Shown here: positions 54,309 through 62,858 of the stretch, piece after piece
Numbering within the stretch: position 1 is the stretch's first letter
How the letters are laid out: each line of letters begins with the position of its first letter
NCBI RefSeq assembly: GCF_014174215.1
Contig: NZ_JABEQL010000004.1
Span: forward strand, 62,001 to 126,000
Source: Gluconacetobacter tumulicola
Lineage (GTDB): Bacteria; Pseudomonadota; Alphaproteobacteria; Acetobacterales; Acetobacteraceae
Direction: 5' to 3'
Length of the DNA: 64,000 bases
Notes under the pieces: model-generated
What the model was told of the DNA's origin: nothing
Databases searched by the model: none
Seen by the model: the letters and a program-made list of their open reading frames with translations, nothing else
Translations under genes and position numbers: made by a program

Positions 54309-55229
54309 ATGCGACGCAAGCGCGGACGTCCGATCGATGGCTGGCTGGTCATCGACAAGCCGACGGGGATGACATCGACCGATGTCGTCAACCGGGTGAA
54401 GCGTCTGTTCGACGCCGCCAAGGCGGGGCATGGCGGCACGCTGGACCCGCTGGCGACCGGGCTGCTGCCCATCGCCTTCGGCGCGGCCACCAAGACGGTG
54501 CCCTACATCATGGACGGGACCAAGCGCTACCAGTTCACCCTGCGCCTGGGCGAGGCAAGGGACACGGACGATGCCGACGGCGCGGTGACCGAGACCTCGC
54601 CGGTTCGTCCCTCGGACGATGATTTCCGCCGCGCGTTGCCAGCCTTTCGGGGCGATATCATGCAGGTGCCGCCCGTCTATTCCGCGATCAAGGTGGCGGG
54701 CGAACGGGCCTATGACATGGCGCGCGACGGTCGGCCGCCCGAGCTGCCGCCCCGGCCGGCGCGGATCGACCGGTTCGAACTGGTGGCGCGGCCTGATGAG
54801 GACACCGCGATTTTCGAGGTGGAATCCGGCAAGGGCGTCTATATGCGCTCGCTCGCGCGCGACATTGCCAGGGCCTGCGGCACGGTCGGCCATGTGGCCG
54901 CCCTGCGCCGCCTGCGGGTCGGCCCTTTTGCCGAGGAAGACGCGATTCCACTGGACAAACTGGCGCCAAACGACGACAACGCGCCTGCCTCACCGGATCT
55001 TCTTCTTCCGGTCGCGACCGCGCTGGCCGACATCCCGGCGCTGGCCTTGACCCACGAGGAAGCAGAGTCCCTTTCGCACGGGCAGGCGATCAGCCTGCTG
55101 GGCCTGATGGGACGCATTCCGGACGCCGCCGATCCCGAGCAGGGGATCGTCCGGGGGATGGACGGGGGGCGCGTGATCGGGCTTTGCCGGCTGGAAGATG
55201 GCTGGCTGCGCCCGGACCGCATGCTTTAA
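54309..55229 (+). CDS. truB: tRNA pseudouridine(55) synthase TruB
   Basis: Makes pseudouridine 55 in the T-loop of tRNAs. The 306-residue product has DGWLVIDKPTGMTS at the N-terminus, GHGGTLDPLATGLLPIAFG with the catalytic Asp, KRYQFTLRLGEARDTDDADG, and the VPPVYSAIKVAGERAYDMAR motif, then a PUA-like C-terminal part. ATG at 54309. Truncation of the operon by the mlaD-like gene separates it from rbfA, but rpsO still follows 24 bases downstream. Confidence 0.97.
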   Translation: MRRKRGRPIDGWLVIDKPTGMTSTDVVNRVKRLFDAAKAGHGGTLDPLATGLLPIAFGAATKTVPYIMDGTKRYQFTLRLGEARDTDDADGAVTETSPVRPSDDDFRRALPAFRGDIMQVPPVYSAIKVAGERAYDMARDGRPPELPPRPARIDRFELVARPDEDTAIFEVESGKGVYMRSLARDIARACGTVGHVAALRRLRVGPFAEEDAIPLDKLAPNDDNAPASPDLLLPVATALADIPALALTHEEAESLSHGQAISLLGLMGRIPDAADPEQGIVRGMDGGRVIGLCRLEDGWLRPDRML

Positions 55230-55253
55230 CCGAATCTGAATGTGGAGAACCCG

Positions 55254-55523
55254 ATGTCGATTACTGCTGAACGCCGCACGGCGCTGATTGGCGAATACCA
55301 GACCGCCGCCCAGGATACCGGCTCGCCGGAAGTCCAGGTCGCCCTGCTGACCGAGCGGATCACGAACCTGACCGAGCACCTGAAGACCCACGCGAAGGAT
55401 TTCCATTCGCGTCGCGGCCTGCTGGTGATGGTCGGCAAGCGCCGCGGCCTGCTGGACTATCTGAAACGCAAGGACGAGGCCCGCTACCAGACCGTGATCG
55501 GCCGCCTGGGCCTGCGCCGCTGA
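55254..55523 (+). CDS. rpsO: 30S ribosomal protein S15
   Basis: Primary 16S rRNA-binding protein of the central domain of the small subunit. The 89 residues contain [25 protein letters not shown] and [21 protein letters not shown], the family signatures. The ATG at 55254 has a GGAGAA ribosome site; an upstream in-frame start would add MENP. It lies 24 bases after truB and 313 bases before pnp, the standard truB-rpsO-pnp order. Confidence 0.98.
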   Translation: MSITAERRTALIGEYQTAAQDTGSPEVQVALLTERITNLTEHLKTHAKDFHSRRGLLVMVGKRRGLLDYLKRKDEARYQTVIGRLGLRR

Positions 55524-55836
55524 GATGATTCGCGATCCGGTCCGCTGCCGCGCAGTGCGTGGCAACGGACCGGATCGCGTTGGTGCGTTCCGCCGACGGG
55601 ATGGCGTGGCCACCCCGTTGTCGCGGGGCCGCCATGCCCGATGCCCAATCGTGGGCCGGGTTACACGCTGCCGCCATGTCGGTGGAGACATCCGGACCGG
55701 GTCGCAGCGTTTCAGGCCACATGGTGTTCTGGCGGGCCACCGTCATCGCTCCATGCCGTCCGAGACGCTGTCCTTCATCCCCTTGTCCGGACCCCTCCCA
55801 TCCGTCCGGGGCGGCTTTCGGACAGGGAGTGTCTGA
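55524..55836 (+). promoter_or_regulatory. pnp leader region with strong RNA structures
   Basis: No gene; 313 bases between rpsO and pnp. It contains a 14-bp perfect inverted repeat (55531-55544 with 55566-55579) whose 21-base loop can fold further, a second interrupted stem around 55602-55636, and a third just before the pnp ribosome site (55784-55824). This resembles the E. coli pnp leader, where RNase III cuts a long hairpin and PNPase then represses its own translation; the same mechanism here is inference. Confidence 0.6.
55531..55579 (+). promoter_or_regulatory. Long leader hairpin, candidate RNase III / terminator site
   Basis: Arms 55531-55544 and 55566-55579 are perfectly complementary over 14 bp, with inner TGCC / GGCA (55546-55549, 55561-55564) lengthening the duplex. 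It starts 7 bases after the rpsO stop. No T-run follows, so processing is more likely than intrinsic termination. Confidence 0.65.
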
Positions 55837-57978
55837 ATGTTCAATTACTACCGCAAAGAGATCGAGTGGGGCGGCCGCACGCTGGTGCTGGAGACGGGCA
55901 AGATCGCCCGCCAGGCCGATGGCGCCGTGGTCGTGACCTATGGCGACACGGTCGTGCTCTGCACCGCCGTTGGCGCCCGCAGCGTCAAGCCGGGCCAGGA
56001 TTTCTTCCCGCTGACGGTCAACTACCAGGAAAAGGCCTATGCGGCCGGCAAGATCCCAGGCGGCTTCTTCAAGCGTGAAGGGCGCCCGTCGGAGATCGAG
56101 GTCCTGAATTCGCGCCTGATCGACCGCCCGATCCGTCCGCTGTTCCCGGAATCCTTCCGCAACGAGGTTCAGGTCGTCGCGACCGTGCTGAGCCACGATC
56201 TGGAGAACGACCCGTCGATCGTGGCCCTGATCGGCTGCTCGGCGGCGCTGACGCTGTCGGGCATTCCGTTCTTCGGCCCGGTCGCGGCCTGCCGCGTCGG
56301 CTACGAGAACGGCGCCTATGTGCTGAACCCGACCCTGGCGGAGCTGAAGACCAGCGCGCTGGACCTGGTGGTCGCCGGCACGTCGGAAGGCGTGCTGATG
56401 GTCGAGTCCGAGGCGGGCGAGCTGAGCGAAGAGGTGATGCTGGGCGCCGTGACCTTCGGTCATGAATCGTTCCAGCCGGTCATCGACTCCATCATTGCGC
56501 TGGCCGAGCATGCCGCGAAGGCGCCGTGGGACCTGGCCGAGCCGTCGGCCGAGGAACTGGCGCTGCGCAAGCGGGTCGACGAGCTGGGCCGCGCGTCCAT
56601 CGCCGAGGCCTATCAGGAGCGCGTGAAGCAGGCGCGTTACAAGAAGGTCGGCGCGGCGAAGGATGCCGTGCTGGCGGCGCTGACGGAAGAAGGCCTGGAC
56701 GCGAATGCGGCCAAGCCGGTCCTGAAGGACCTGGAAGCCGACGTGGTGCGCAGCGCGGTGCTCGATACCGGCCTGCGCATCGATGGCCGCGACCTGAAGA
56801 CGGTCCGCCCGATCGTGTCGGAAGTCGGCATCCTGCCGCGTGCCCATGGCTCGGCCCTGTTCACCCGTGGCGAGACCCAGGCCCTGGTGGTCGCCACCCT
56901 GGGCACCGCCCAGGACGAGCAGGTGATCGACGCGCTGGAAGGCGAATACCGCACCAACTTCATGCTGCACTACAACTTCCCCCCCTACTCGGTGGGTGAA
57001 TGCGGCCGCATGGGGTCGCCCGGCCGCCGCGAGATCGGGCATGGCAAGCTGGCCTGGCGCGCGGTCCATCCGCTGCTGCCCGGCAAGGACACCTTCCCGT
57101 ACACCATGCGCGTGGTGTCCGAGATCACCGAGAGCAACGGTTCGTCCTCGATGGCGACCGTGTGCGGCACCTCGCTGGCGCTGATGGATGCCGGCGTGCC
57201 GCTGAAGCGGCCGGTGGCGGGCATCGCCATGGGCCTGATCAAGGAAGATCGCGGCTTCGCCGTGCTGTCCGACATCCTGGGTGACGAAGATCACCTCGGC
57301 GACATGGACTTCAAGGTGGCGGGCACCGAGCAGGGCGTCACCGCGCTGCAGATGGACATCAAGATCACGTCCATCACGCCCGAGATCATGAAGATCGCCC
57401 TGGGCCAGGCGCGCGACGGCCGCCTGCACATCCTGGGCGAGATGTCCAAGGCCCTGACCGAGGGGCGCAGCGACGTGTCCTCGACGGCGCCGAAGATCAC
57501 CACCATCACCGTGCCCAAGGAAAAGATCCGCGATGTGATCGGTCAGGGCGGTAAAGTGATCCGTGAGATCGTTGAATATTCGGGTGCCAAGATCGACATC
57601 AACGATGACGGCACGATCATGATCGCGGCGTCGGCCGAAGAGCAGGCCACCAAGGCCATCGAGCGCATCCGCGGCATCGTGGCCGAGCCCGAGATCGGCG
57701 CGATCTATACCGGCAAGGTGGTCAAGACCGCCGATTTCGGTGCGTTCGTGAACTTTCTGGGCGCGCGCGACGGTCTGGTCCATATTTCGGAACTGTCGCA
57801 GGGCCGGGTTGCCAAGACCACCGACGTCGTCAACCAGGGCGACGTGGTCAAGGTGAAGGTCCTGGGCTTCGACGATCGCGGCAAGGTCAAGCTGTCGATG
57901 CGCGTCGTCGATCAGGAGACCGGCGCCGACATCACTGAGAATGTCGGAGCCAAGCCCGCTCGGCCGCCGGCGCGCTGA
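55837..57978 (+). CDS. pnp: Polyribonucleotide nucleotidyltransferase (PNPase)
   Basis: 3'-5' phosphorolytic exoribonuclease and degradosome component. The 713 residues comprise two RNase PH domains (about 10-230 and 310-550), an intervening helical domain, a KH domain (about 560-615: [20 protein letters not shown]) and an S1 domain (about 620-695: [22 protein letters not shown]). The active-site region of the second PH domain has the [21 protein letters not shown] stretch. A GGGAG ribosome site precedes the ATG, directly after a leader hairpin. No RNase E-binding tail extension is seen. Confidence 0.98.
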   Translation: MFNYYRKEIEWGGRTLVLETGKIARQADGAVVVTYGDTVVLCTAVGARSVKPGQDFFPLTVNYQEKAYAAGKIPGGFFKREGRPSEIEVLNSRLIDRPIRPLFPESFRNEVQVVATVLSHDLENDPSIVALIGCSAALTLSGIPFFGPVAACRVGYENGAYVLNPTLAELKTSALDLVVAGTSEGVLMVESEAGELSEEVMLGAVTFGHESFQPVIDSIIALAEHAAKAPWDLAEPSAEELALRKRVDELGRASIAEAYQERVKQARYKKVGAAKDAVLAALTEEGLDANAAKPVLKDLEADVVRSAVLDTGLRIDGRDLKTVRPIVSEVGILPRAHGSALFTRGETQALVVATLGTAQDEQVIDALEGEYRTNFMLHYNFPPYSVGECGRMGSPGRREIGHGKLAWRAVHPLLPGKDTFPYTMRVVSEITESNGSSSMATVCGTSLALMDAGVPLKRPVAGIAMGLIKEDRGFAVLSDILGDEDHLGDMDFKVAGTEQGVTALQMDIKITSITPEIMKIALGQARDGRLHILGEMSKALTEGRSDVSSTAPKITTITVPKEKIRDVIGQGGKVIREIVEYSGAKIDINDDGTIMIAASAEEQATKAIERIRGIVAEPEIGAIYTGKVVKTADFGAFVNFLGARDGLVHISELSQGRVAKTTDVVNQGDVVKVKVLGFDDRGKVKLSMRVVDQETGADITENVGAKPARPPAR

Positions 57979-58090
57979 AGCCGGTCGGCGGTGGGGCAGC
58001 CTGCCTCCACCGCCGCGGCCCCGCGGGGTGCGGGGCACGTATGGACGAGACGCCGGTCCGTCGGGACCGCGCGAGGACGATAGGGTAGTG

Positions 58091-59509
58091 ATGAAGGCGA
58101 TCAATGCGATCCGCATGGGCGGGGTGGATGTCCTGCCGCTGATCGAAGGTGGAAAGGGCGTGTCGGTTTCGACCGGCATATCGTCCGGACATTGGGCGGC
58201 GGCGGGTGGCGCCGGCACGGTGTCGATCGTCAATGCCGATTCCTATGACGCCGAGGGACGACGCGTCCCGCAGGTCTATCATGGCCGCAACCGGCGCGAA
58301 CGGCAGCAGGAACTGATTGCCTATGCCATCAATGGCGGCATCGCGCAGGCGAAGATCGCGCATGATCTGGCCGGTGGGCGCGGACGTATCCACGCCAATA
58401 TCCTGTGGGAGATGGGCGGCGCCGAGGAAGTCATTACCGGGGTGCTGGAAGGCGCGCCGGGGCTGATCCATGGCCTGACCTGCGGCGCGGGCATGCCCTA
58501 TCGCCTGTCGGAGATCGCGGCGCGGTTCGGCATCCATTATTATCCCATCGTCTCGTCCGCCCGGGCGTTCAGCGCCCTGTGGAAGCGGTCGTTCCACAAG
58601 AACCCCGACGGGCTGGGCGGGGTGGTGTACGAAGACCCCTGGCGGGCCGGCGGGCATAATGGCCTGTCGAATACCGAGAATCCGCTCAACCCCGAGGACC
58701 CGTTCCCCCGCGTGCTGGCGCTGCGCCAGGCGATGCGCGGTTTCGGCCTGCACGAGACGCCGATCATCATGGCCGGCGGCGTGTGGTGCCTGGAGGAATG
58801 GGAAGACTGGATCGACAATCCCGAACTCGGGCCGATCGCCTTCCAGTTCGGCACCCGGCCGCTGCTGACGCAGGAAAGCCCGATCCCCGACGCGTGGAAG
58901 CGCAGGCTGCTGACCCTGAAGAAGGGCGATGTCTTCCTGAACCGCTTCTCGCCGACCGGATTCTATTCCTCGGCGGTGAACAATCCGTTCCTGCTGGAAC
59001 TCCAGGCGCGGTCCGAGCGCCAAGTTGCTTATTCCACCGAACCGGTGGGCGAGCATACGGCGTCCTATGGCGTGGGTGCGCGTGGCCGGCTGGTCTTCAT
59101 GACCGAAGCCGACCGCGCGCATGTCCTTCTGTGGGAGCGCGAGGGCTATACCGAGGCCATGCGCACCCCGGATTCCACCCTGATCTTCGTCGCGCCCGAG
59201 AAGGCGCGGGAGATCCTGGCCGACCAGGTGGCGTGCATGGGCTGCCTGTCGGAATGCCGCTTCTCGAACTGGAGCCAGCGGGGGCCGGACTATTCCAATG
59301 GTCACAAGGCCGATCCGCGCTCGTTCTGCATCCAGAAGACGCTTCAGTCCATCGCCCATGCCGGCTCCGAGGGCGCCGACGAAGTGATGGACAATAACCT
59401 GATGTTCGGCGGCACGAATGCGTGGCGCTTCGGCACCGACCCGTTCTACGCCAACGGGTTCGTGCCGACGGTCGGCCAACTGGTCGATCGCATCCTGACC
59501 GGACGCTGA
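58091..59509 (+). CDS. Nitronate monooxygenase-like flavoprotein, long form with Cys-rich C-terminal segment
   Basis: A 472-residue FMN-dependent TIM-barrel protein of the nitronate monooxygenase/2-nitropropane dioxygenase family. Family parts seen: GGVSVSTGISSGHWAAAGG-type N-terminus, LTCGAGMPYRLSEIA, IIMAGGVWCLEEWEDW, and FQFGTRPLLTQES near the FMN phosphate site. It is over 100 residues longer than ordinary nitronate monooxygenases. The extra part includes CMGCLSEC (Cys spacing 2 and 3) and a further Cys in SFCIQK, which could bind a metal or Fe-S cluster. The ATG at 58091 has AGGG 5 bases upstream; the frame is open into the end of pnp, but that extension is low-complexity. Its reaction is unknown. 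Confidence 0.85.
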   Translation: MKAINAIRMGGVDVLPLIEGGKGVSVSTGISSGHWAAAGGAGTVSIVNADSYDAEGRRVPQVYHGRNRRERQQELIAYAINGGIAQAKIAHDLAGGRGRIHANILWEMGGAEEVITGVLEGAPGLIHGLTCGAGMPYRLSEIAARFGIHYYPIVSSARAFSALWKRSFHKNPDGLGGVVYEDPWRAGGHNGLSNTENPLNPEDPFPRVLALRQAMRGFGLHETPIIMAGGVWCLEEWEDWIDNPELGPIAFQFGTRPLLTQESPIPDAWKRRLLTLKKGDVFLNRFSPTGFYSSAVNNPFLLELQARSERQVAYSTEPVGEHTASYGVGARGRLVFMTEADRAHVLLWEREGYTEAMRTPDSTLIFVAPEKAREILADQVACMGCLSECRFSNWSQRGPDYSNGHKADPRSFCIQKTLQSIAHAGSEGADEVMDNNLMFGGTNAWRFGTDPFYANGFVPTVGQLVDRILTGR

Positions 59510-59534
59510 CACGGCGCATTGCTGGAATGGTTGG

Positions 59535-59557
59535 AACGGGCCCCGATGGGGCTCGTT
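59535..59557. terminator. GC hairpin between convergent genes
   Basis: A 10-bp stem (AACGGGCCCC / GGGGCTCGTT, one G:U) with a GAT loop, 25 bases after the flavoprotein stop. It is followed by only a short T-rich stretch; a possible bidirectional terminator toward the convergent glycosyltransferase gene. Confidence 0.5.
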
Positions 59558-59616
59558 CGCGTTTACGGGCGGAAAAAGGCGATATCGTACGACCGCGGAC
59601 CCTGCGTGCGCCGTCT

Positions 59617-61140
59617 TCAGCCTGCTGAGGGCGCTTTCCTTTCATCGTCGCCGGCTTTCCGCGGTGCCAGGAAGACCGTTCGGTCGGCGCCGTCCAGAAC
59701 CGGGATATAGCCGGCCGCGTCCAGCGCCTCGGTGATCGGGTCGTGGCCGCCATGGGCGATCGCTTCGGCCTGGCGATGAGTGGCGGGATCGATTTCCACC
59801 CTCGCGAAACCATGCCCACGGACGATGTCCATAAAGGGGTAGAGCGTGTGTGTGGTCAGCAGGGCCTGGGTCAGATTGAAGAAATCGACCGTCTCCTCCT
59901 TGCCTGCCCAGTAGCAGAGGGCCAGCGTCTCGCATGCCGCTGAGCCGGGTGTGGCATGCAGATCGTCGATCGCCATCTGCCAATGTGCTGACCTGACGGG
60001 CAAGGCGCGCAGGTCGCGGAATTCATGTGTCACCTGGATCGGAGCCAGGGCCAGCAGCGGCAGGATGGACAGGCATGTCGGCAGGACCGCACCGTATGGC
60101 CGACCACCCAGCGCGCTTGTCGCGCGCGACACGGCCAGCCCCGCCGCGAGGCAGGCCGCGATCAGGGTTTCAAAATGGGCATTGGAATTTACGCCGTCGC
60201 CCATGCGCTGCAACAGGCCCGTGGCCAGCGCCAGGGCCAGGAACAGAGTGACGAAGGCCCGCATGCGCCGGGTCGCAGCATCGGGTGGCGGTCCGGCCCA
60301 GAGCAGGCCGGCCGCCAGCAGAAGGCCCAGCAATTCGATCAGTTTGCGGAGGCCGTCGGTTACTCCGGCCGCTGCCATCGTGCGGGCGTGATGCAGCAGG
60401 TCGGTCAGGAAAGACGGGCCGTACAGCAGCGTTGTCAGGCCGAAACCCGCCAGCAGGCCCAGTGCCCCGACCCCGCACCAGATGGCCAGCGCGCGCCGGT
60501 CGTACCACGCCAGCCAGACTGTCACGGCCAGTGGCAGCGCGACCAGATTGTGTTTGACGAAACCTCCGGCGACGACCAGCAGGGCCGCCGCCGCGACCCG
60601 GCCGGGGCGGAATCTGTCCGCTCCCGCCGGGAGCAGGGTGGCCAGACCGGCCAGCATGACGGCGTGCGCCAGCCATTGCGGATCGTCCATTGCGACGTAG
60701 CCATGGAAGGATGTGGCGGCATAAAGGGCCATCAGCAGACCGGCCAGCATCGCGGCCGCAGGCGTGCCGCCCATGCGCCGTACGCAGCCTGTCACCAGCC
60801 CCGCGCTGGCCAGCAGGGCGAGCAGCGCGACCAGCCGTCCGGCCACGATCACGTCGCCTTCCAGCCGGCCCGCCAGCCCCAGCAGCGGAAAGGACAAGGG
60901 TGGATAATTGTTGAAGAGCATCGCGCCCGGCGGCGGGTAGAGCGGCCGGGTTGGATCGCCCGCCACGGCGCGGGCTGCCAGATAGGCGTTCCAGCCTTCG
61001 TTGGGGTTCAGCGGGATGTGGTGGGGCAGTGTCATGATCGGGCCGGCCAGCAGCACGGCCAGCAGCGCCAGCAGACTGGGGTTTGGGTTCCGTGAGAAAA
61101 AGAGCCAAAACCCCTTCATTCGTTCAGGGATATTTTTCAT
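59617..61140 (-). CDS. Membrane glycosyltransferase, GT39/ArnT-like
   Basis: A 507-residue polytopic protein with about ten to eleven hydrophobic segments and a C-terminal soluble part, the layout of lipid-phosphate-sugar glycosyltransferases (ArnT/PMT superfamily). The first periplasmic loop has HHIPLNPNEGWNAYLAARAVAG, with an acidic residue in the position of the catalytic Asp/Glu, and YPPPGAMLFNNYPPLSFPLLG, a typical family loop. The acceptor and donor are unknown. The first ~17 codons (MKNIPERMKGFWLFFSR) are encoded by a family B repeat and there is no ribosome site, so the annotated N-terminus is doubtful; a second ATG is at 61119. Confidence 0.75.
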   Translation of the reverse strand: MKNIPERMKGFWLFFSRNPNPSLLALLAVLLAGPIMTLPHHIPLNPNEGWNAYLAARAVAGDPTRPLYPPPGAMLFNNYPPLSFPLLGLAGRLEGDVIVAGRLVALLALLASAGLVTGCVRRMGGTPAAAMLAGLLMALYAATSFHGYVAMDDPQWLAHAVMLAGLATLLPAGADRFRPGRVAAAALLVVAGGFVKHNLVALPLAVTVWLAWYDRRALAIWCGVGALGLLAGFGLTTLLYGPSFLTDLLHHARTMAAAGVTDGLRKLIELLGLLLAAGLLWAGPPPDAATRRMRAFVTLFLALALATGLLQRMGDGVNSNAHFETLIAACLAAGLAVSRATSALGGRPYGAVLPTCLSILPLLALAPIQVTHEFRDLRALPVRSAHWQMAIDDLHATPGSAACETLALCYWAGKEETVDFFNLTQALLTTHTLYPFMDIVRGHGFARVEIDPATHRQAEAIAHGGHDPITEALDAAGYIPVLDGADRTVFLAPRKAGDDERKAPSAG

Positions 61141-61200
61141 GCCGTAAGAAACACTGACGAACGAACGTCTTTGGCTTTTATTCCTTCGGAAAAAGAAGCC
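61094..61200. repeat. Family B hairpin mosaic, diverged copy (B4)
   Basis: The minus strand repeats the CTGAACGAAT-AAGG-TTTTGG-CTCTTTTTCTC order seen in B3, and a separate hairpin GGCTTTTATTCC / GGAAAAAGAAGCC (61173-61200) resembles B1. It lies between rdgB and the glycosyltransferase gene and covers the start of the latter. Confidence 0.6.
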
Positions 61201-61243
61201 CTCGCGGATACGCGCGGATCAGGGCGTTTCCTGGCCATGGTCT

Positions 61244-61864
61244 TTAGCCGGGATCGGGCAGACAAGCCGCCTGGAAGGCGGCGAAGGCACGGGCACGATG
61301 GCTGATGGCGTTTTTCTCGACCTCCGGCATCTCGGCGAAGGTTCGGGTTTCGCCTTCCGGCGTGAAGATCGGGTCGTAGCCATGGCCGTGGGCGCCACGG
61401 GGCGGCCAGGCGATCTGCCCGTCGATCCGGCCTTCGAACATGCGGATGGTGCCGTCGGGCCAGGCCAGGCACAGGACGGAGATGAACCAGGCCGATCGGT
61501 CCTCGTCCGTGCCGATGCCTTCATGGATGCGGGCCATGGCGCCGGGGAAATCCTTGTCGGGGCCGGCCCAGCGGGCGGAATAGATCCCCGGCGCGCCACC
61601 CAGGGCGGCAACGCACAGGCCGGAATCGTCGGCCAGTGCCGGCAGGCCGCTGGCCTGCGCCGCCGCCACGGCCTTCAGCGCCGCGTTGCCGGTAAAGCTG
61701 TCGGCGGTTTCCTCGGGCTCGGGCAGGCCAAGCTGGCCGGCCGAGACGATGGTGATGCCATACCCGTTCAGCAGGGCGTCGAATTCGGCCAGCTTTCCCT
61801 TGTTGTGGCTGGCCAGGACCAGCCGTTCGCCACCGGTCAGGCGGCGTGCCTCCGCCCCGCTCAC
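61244..61864 (-). CDS. rdgB: Non-canonical purine NTP pyrophosphatase RdgB/HAM1
   Basis: Hydrolyses dITP, ITP and XTP to monophosphates, keeping deaminated purines out of DNA and RNA. The 206-residue product opens [14 protein letters not shown] (family phosphate-binding signature S/T-x-N-x-x-K), followed by [40 protein letters not shown] and [10 protein letters not shown], with ISHRARAF at the end. The start is GTG at 61864 overlapping the rph stop (GTGA), so rph and rdgB are co-translated, the usual alphaproteobacterial pair. Confidence 0.97.
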   Translation of the reverse strand: MSGAEARRLTGGERLVLASHNKGKLAEFDALLNGYGITIVSAGQLGLPEPEETADSFTGNAALKAVAAAQASGLPALADDSGLCVAALGGAPGIYSARWAGPDKDFPGAMARIHEGIGTDEDRSAWFISVLCLAWPDGTIRMFEGRIDGQIAWPPRGAHGHGYDPIFTPEGETRTFAEMPEVEKNAISHRARAFAAFQAACLPDPG

Positions 61865-62610
61865 GACGCGTCGCTCCGCGCGCCCAGTGCAGCGTCCACC
61901 GCCGCGCGCTGGGCGGCGAACAGATGCTGCGTGCCGTCCTGCGCCAGACGCAGCAGGGCCTCGAACTGCGCCTGCGAGAAGGGGGCCTGCTCGGCCGTGC
62001 CCTGGATCTCGACGATGCCGCCGGCCTCGGTCAGGACGAAATTGGCGTCGGCGGCGGCCGCGCTGTCCTCGTCGTAATCAAGGTCCAGCACTGCCCCGGC
62101 CCCGGTCAGGCCGCAGGAGATCGCGGCGACCTGCGCCGTCAGCGGCACGCGGGCCAGGACGCGGTTGCGCACCAGCTTTTCCAGCGCCAGCCGCAGGGCG
62201 ACCCAGGCGCCGGTGATCGAGGCGCAGCGGGTGCCGCCATCGGCATTCAGCACGTCGCAATCGACGGTGATCGAGATTTCGCCCAGCGCGCTGAGGTCGG
62301 TCACGGCGCGCAGCGAGCGGCCGATCAGGCGCTGGATTTCCTGCGTGCGGCCCGACTGCTTGCCCTTTGCGGCCTCGCGCGCGCCGCGCGTGTGGGTGGC
62401 GCGGGGCAGCATGCCGTATTCCGCCGTCACCCAGCCCTTGCCCTGGCCGCGCAGGAAGGGCGGCACGCGCGGTTCGACACTGGCGGCGCACAGCACCTCG
62501 GTCCCGCCCATGCGGATCAGGGCCGATCCCTCGGCGTGGCGGGCAAAGCCCGTTTCGATGGAGACGGGGCGCAGCGCGTCGGGGGCGCGGCCCGAGGGGC
62601 GGGTGGTCAT
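61861..62610 (-). CDS. rph: Ribonuclease PH
   Basis: Phosphorolytic 3'-5' exoribonuclease that trims tRNA precursors. The 249-residue product shows the single PH domain: [53 protein letters not shown], and [20 protein letters not shown] with the conserved D-x-L-x-x-D/G motif. The ATG at 62610 is taken; a TTG two codons upstream (62616) sits 6 bases after GGAG and may be the real start. It overlaps rdgB at its 3' end and is divergent from hrcA. Confidence 0.96.
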   Translation of the reverse strand: MTTRPSGRAPDALRPVSIETGFARHAEGSALIRMGGTEVLCAASVEPRVPPFLRGQGKGWVTAEYGMLPRATHTRGAREAAKGKQSGRTQEIQRLIGRSLRAVTDLSALGEISITVDCDVLNADGGTRCASITGAWVALRLALEKLVRNRVLARVPLTAQVAAISCGLTGAGAVLDLDYDEDSAAAADANFVLTEAGGIVEIQGTAEQAPFSQAQFEALLRLAQDGTQHLFAAQRAAVDAALGARSDAS

Positions 62611-62779
62611 GGGCAAATGATACTCCGCATCGACAGGCAGGGTATTCCGGGGCGGGCCGCCGAAAAGGCGGGCATAGCCCGAGCCGGGGGATAAAGGCCA
62701 GCCCGACGCTTGTCATCGCCTGCCGGCGCCTCCAGATTCCGTTGCAGCGGTTGCCCGCGCGCCACCTGTTCAGGGGGCA

Positions 62780-62808
62780 TCGAAACTTTGGCGGCGACCT
62801 CGTATAAT
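62780..62808 (+). promoter_or_regulatory. Candidate hrcA promoter
   Basis: A perfect TATAAT (62803-62808) with a weak -35 (TCGAAA, 62780-62785) at 17-base spacing, 50 bases upstream of the hrcA ATG. No CIRCE inverted repeat (TTAGCACTC-N9-GAGTGCTAA) was found here, so hrcA does not look self-repressed at this site. Confidence 0.5.
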
Positions 62809-62858
62809 GCTCAATACGGCCGGTATTTCCGGCTGCGAACGTGGAGGCTTCAAGCAGG

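Noticed and set aside
62617-62858. CIRCE operator expected before hrcA
   Set aside because: No TTAGCACTC / GAGTGCTAA pair or close variant was found between rph and hrcA.
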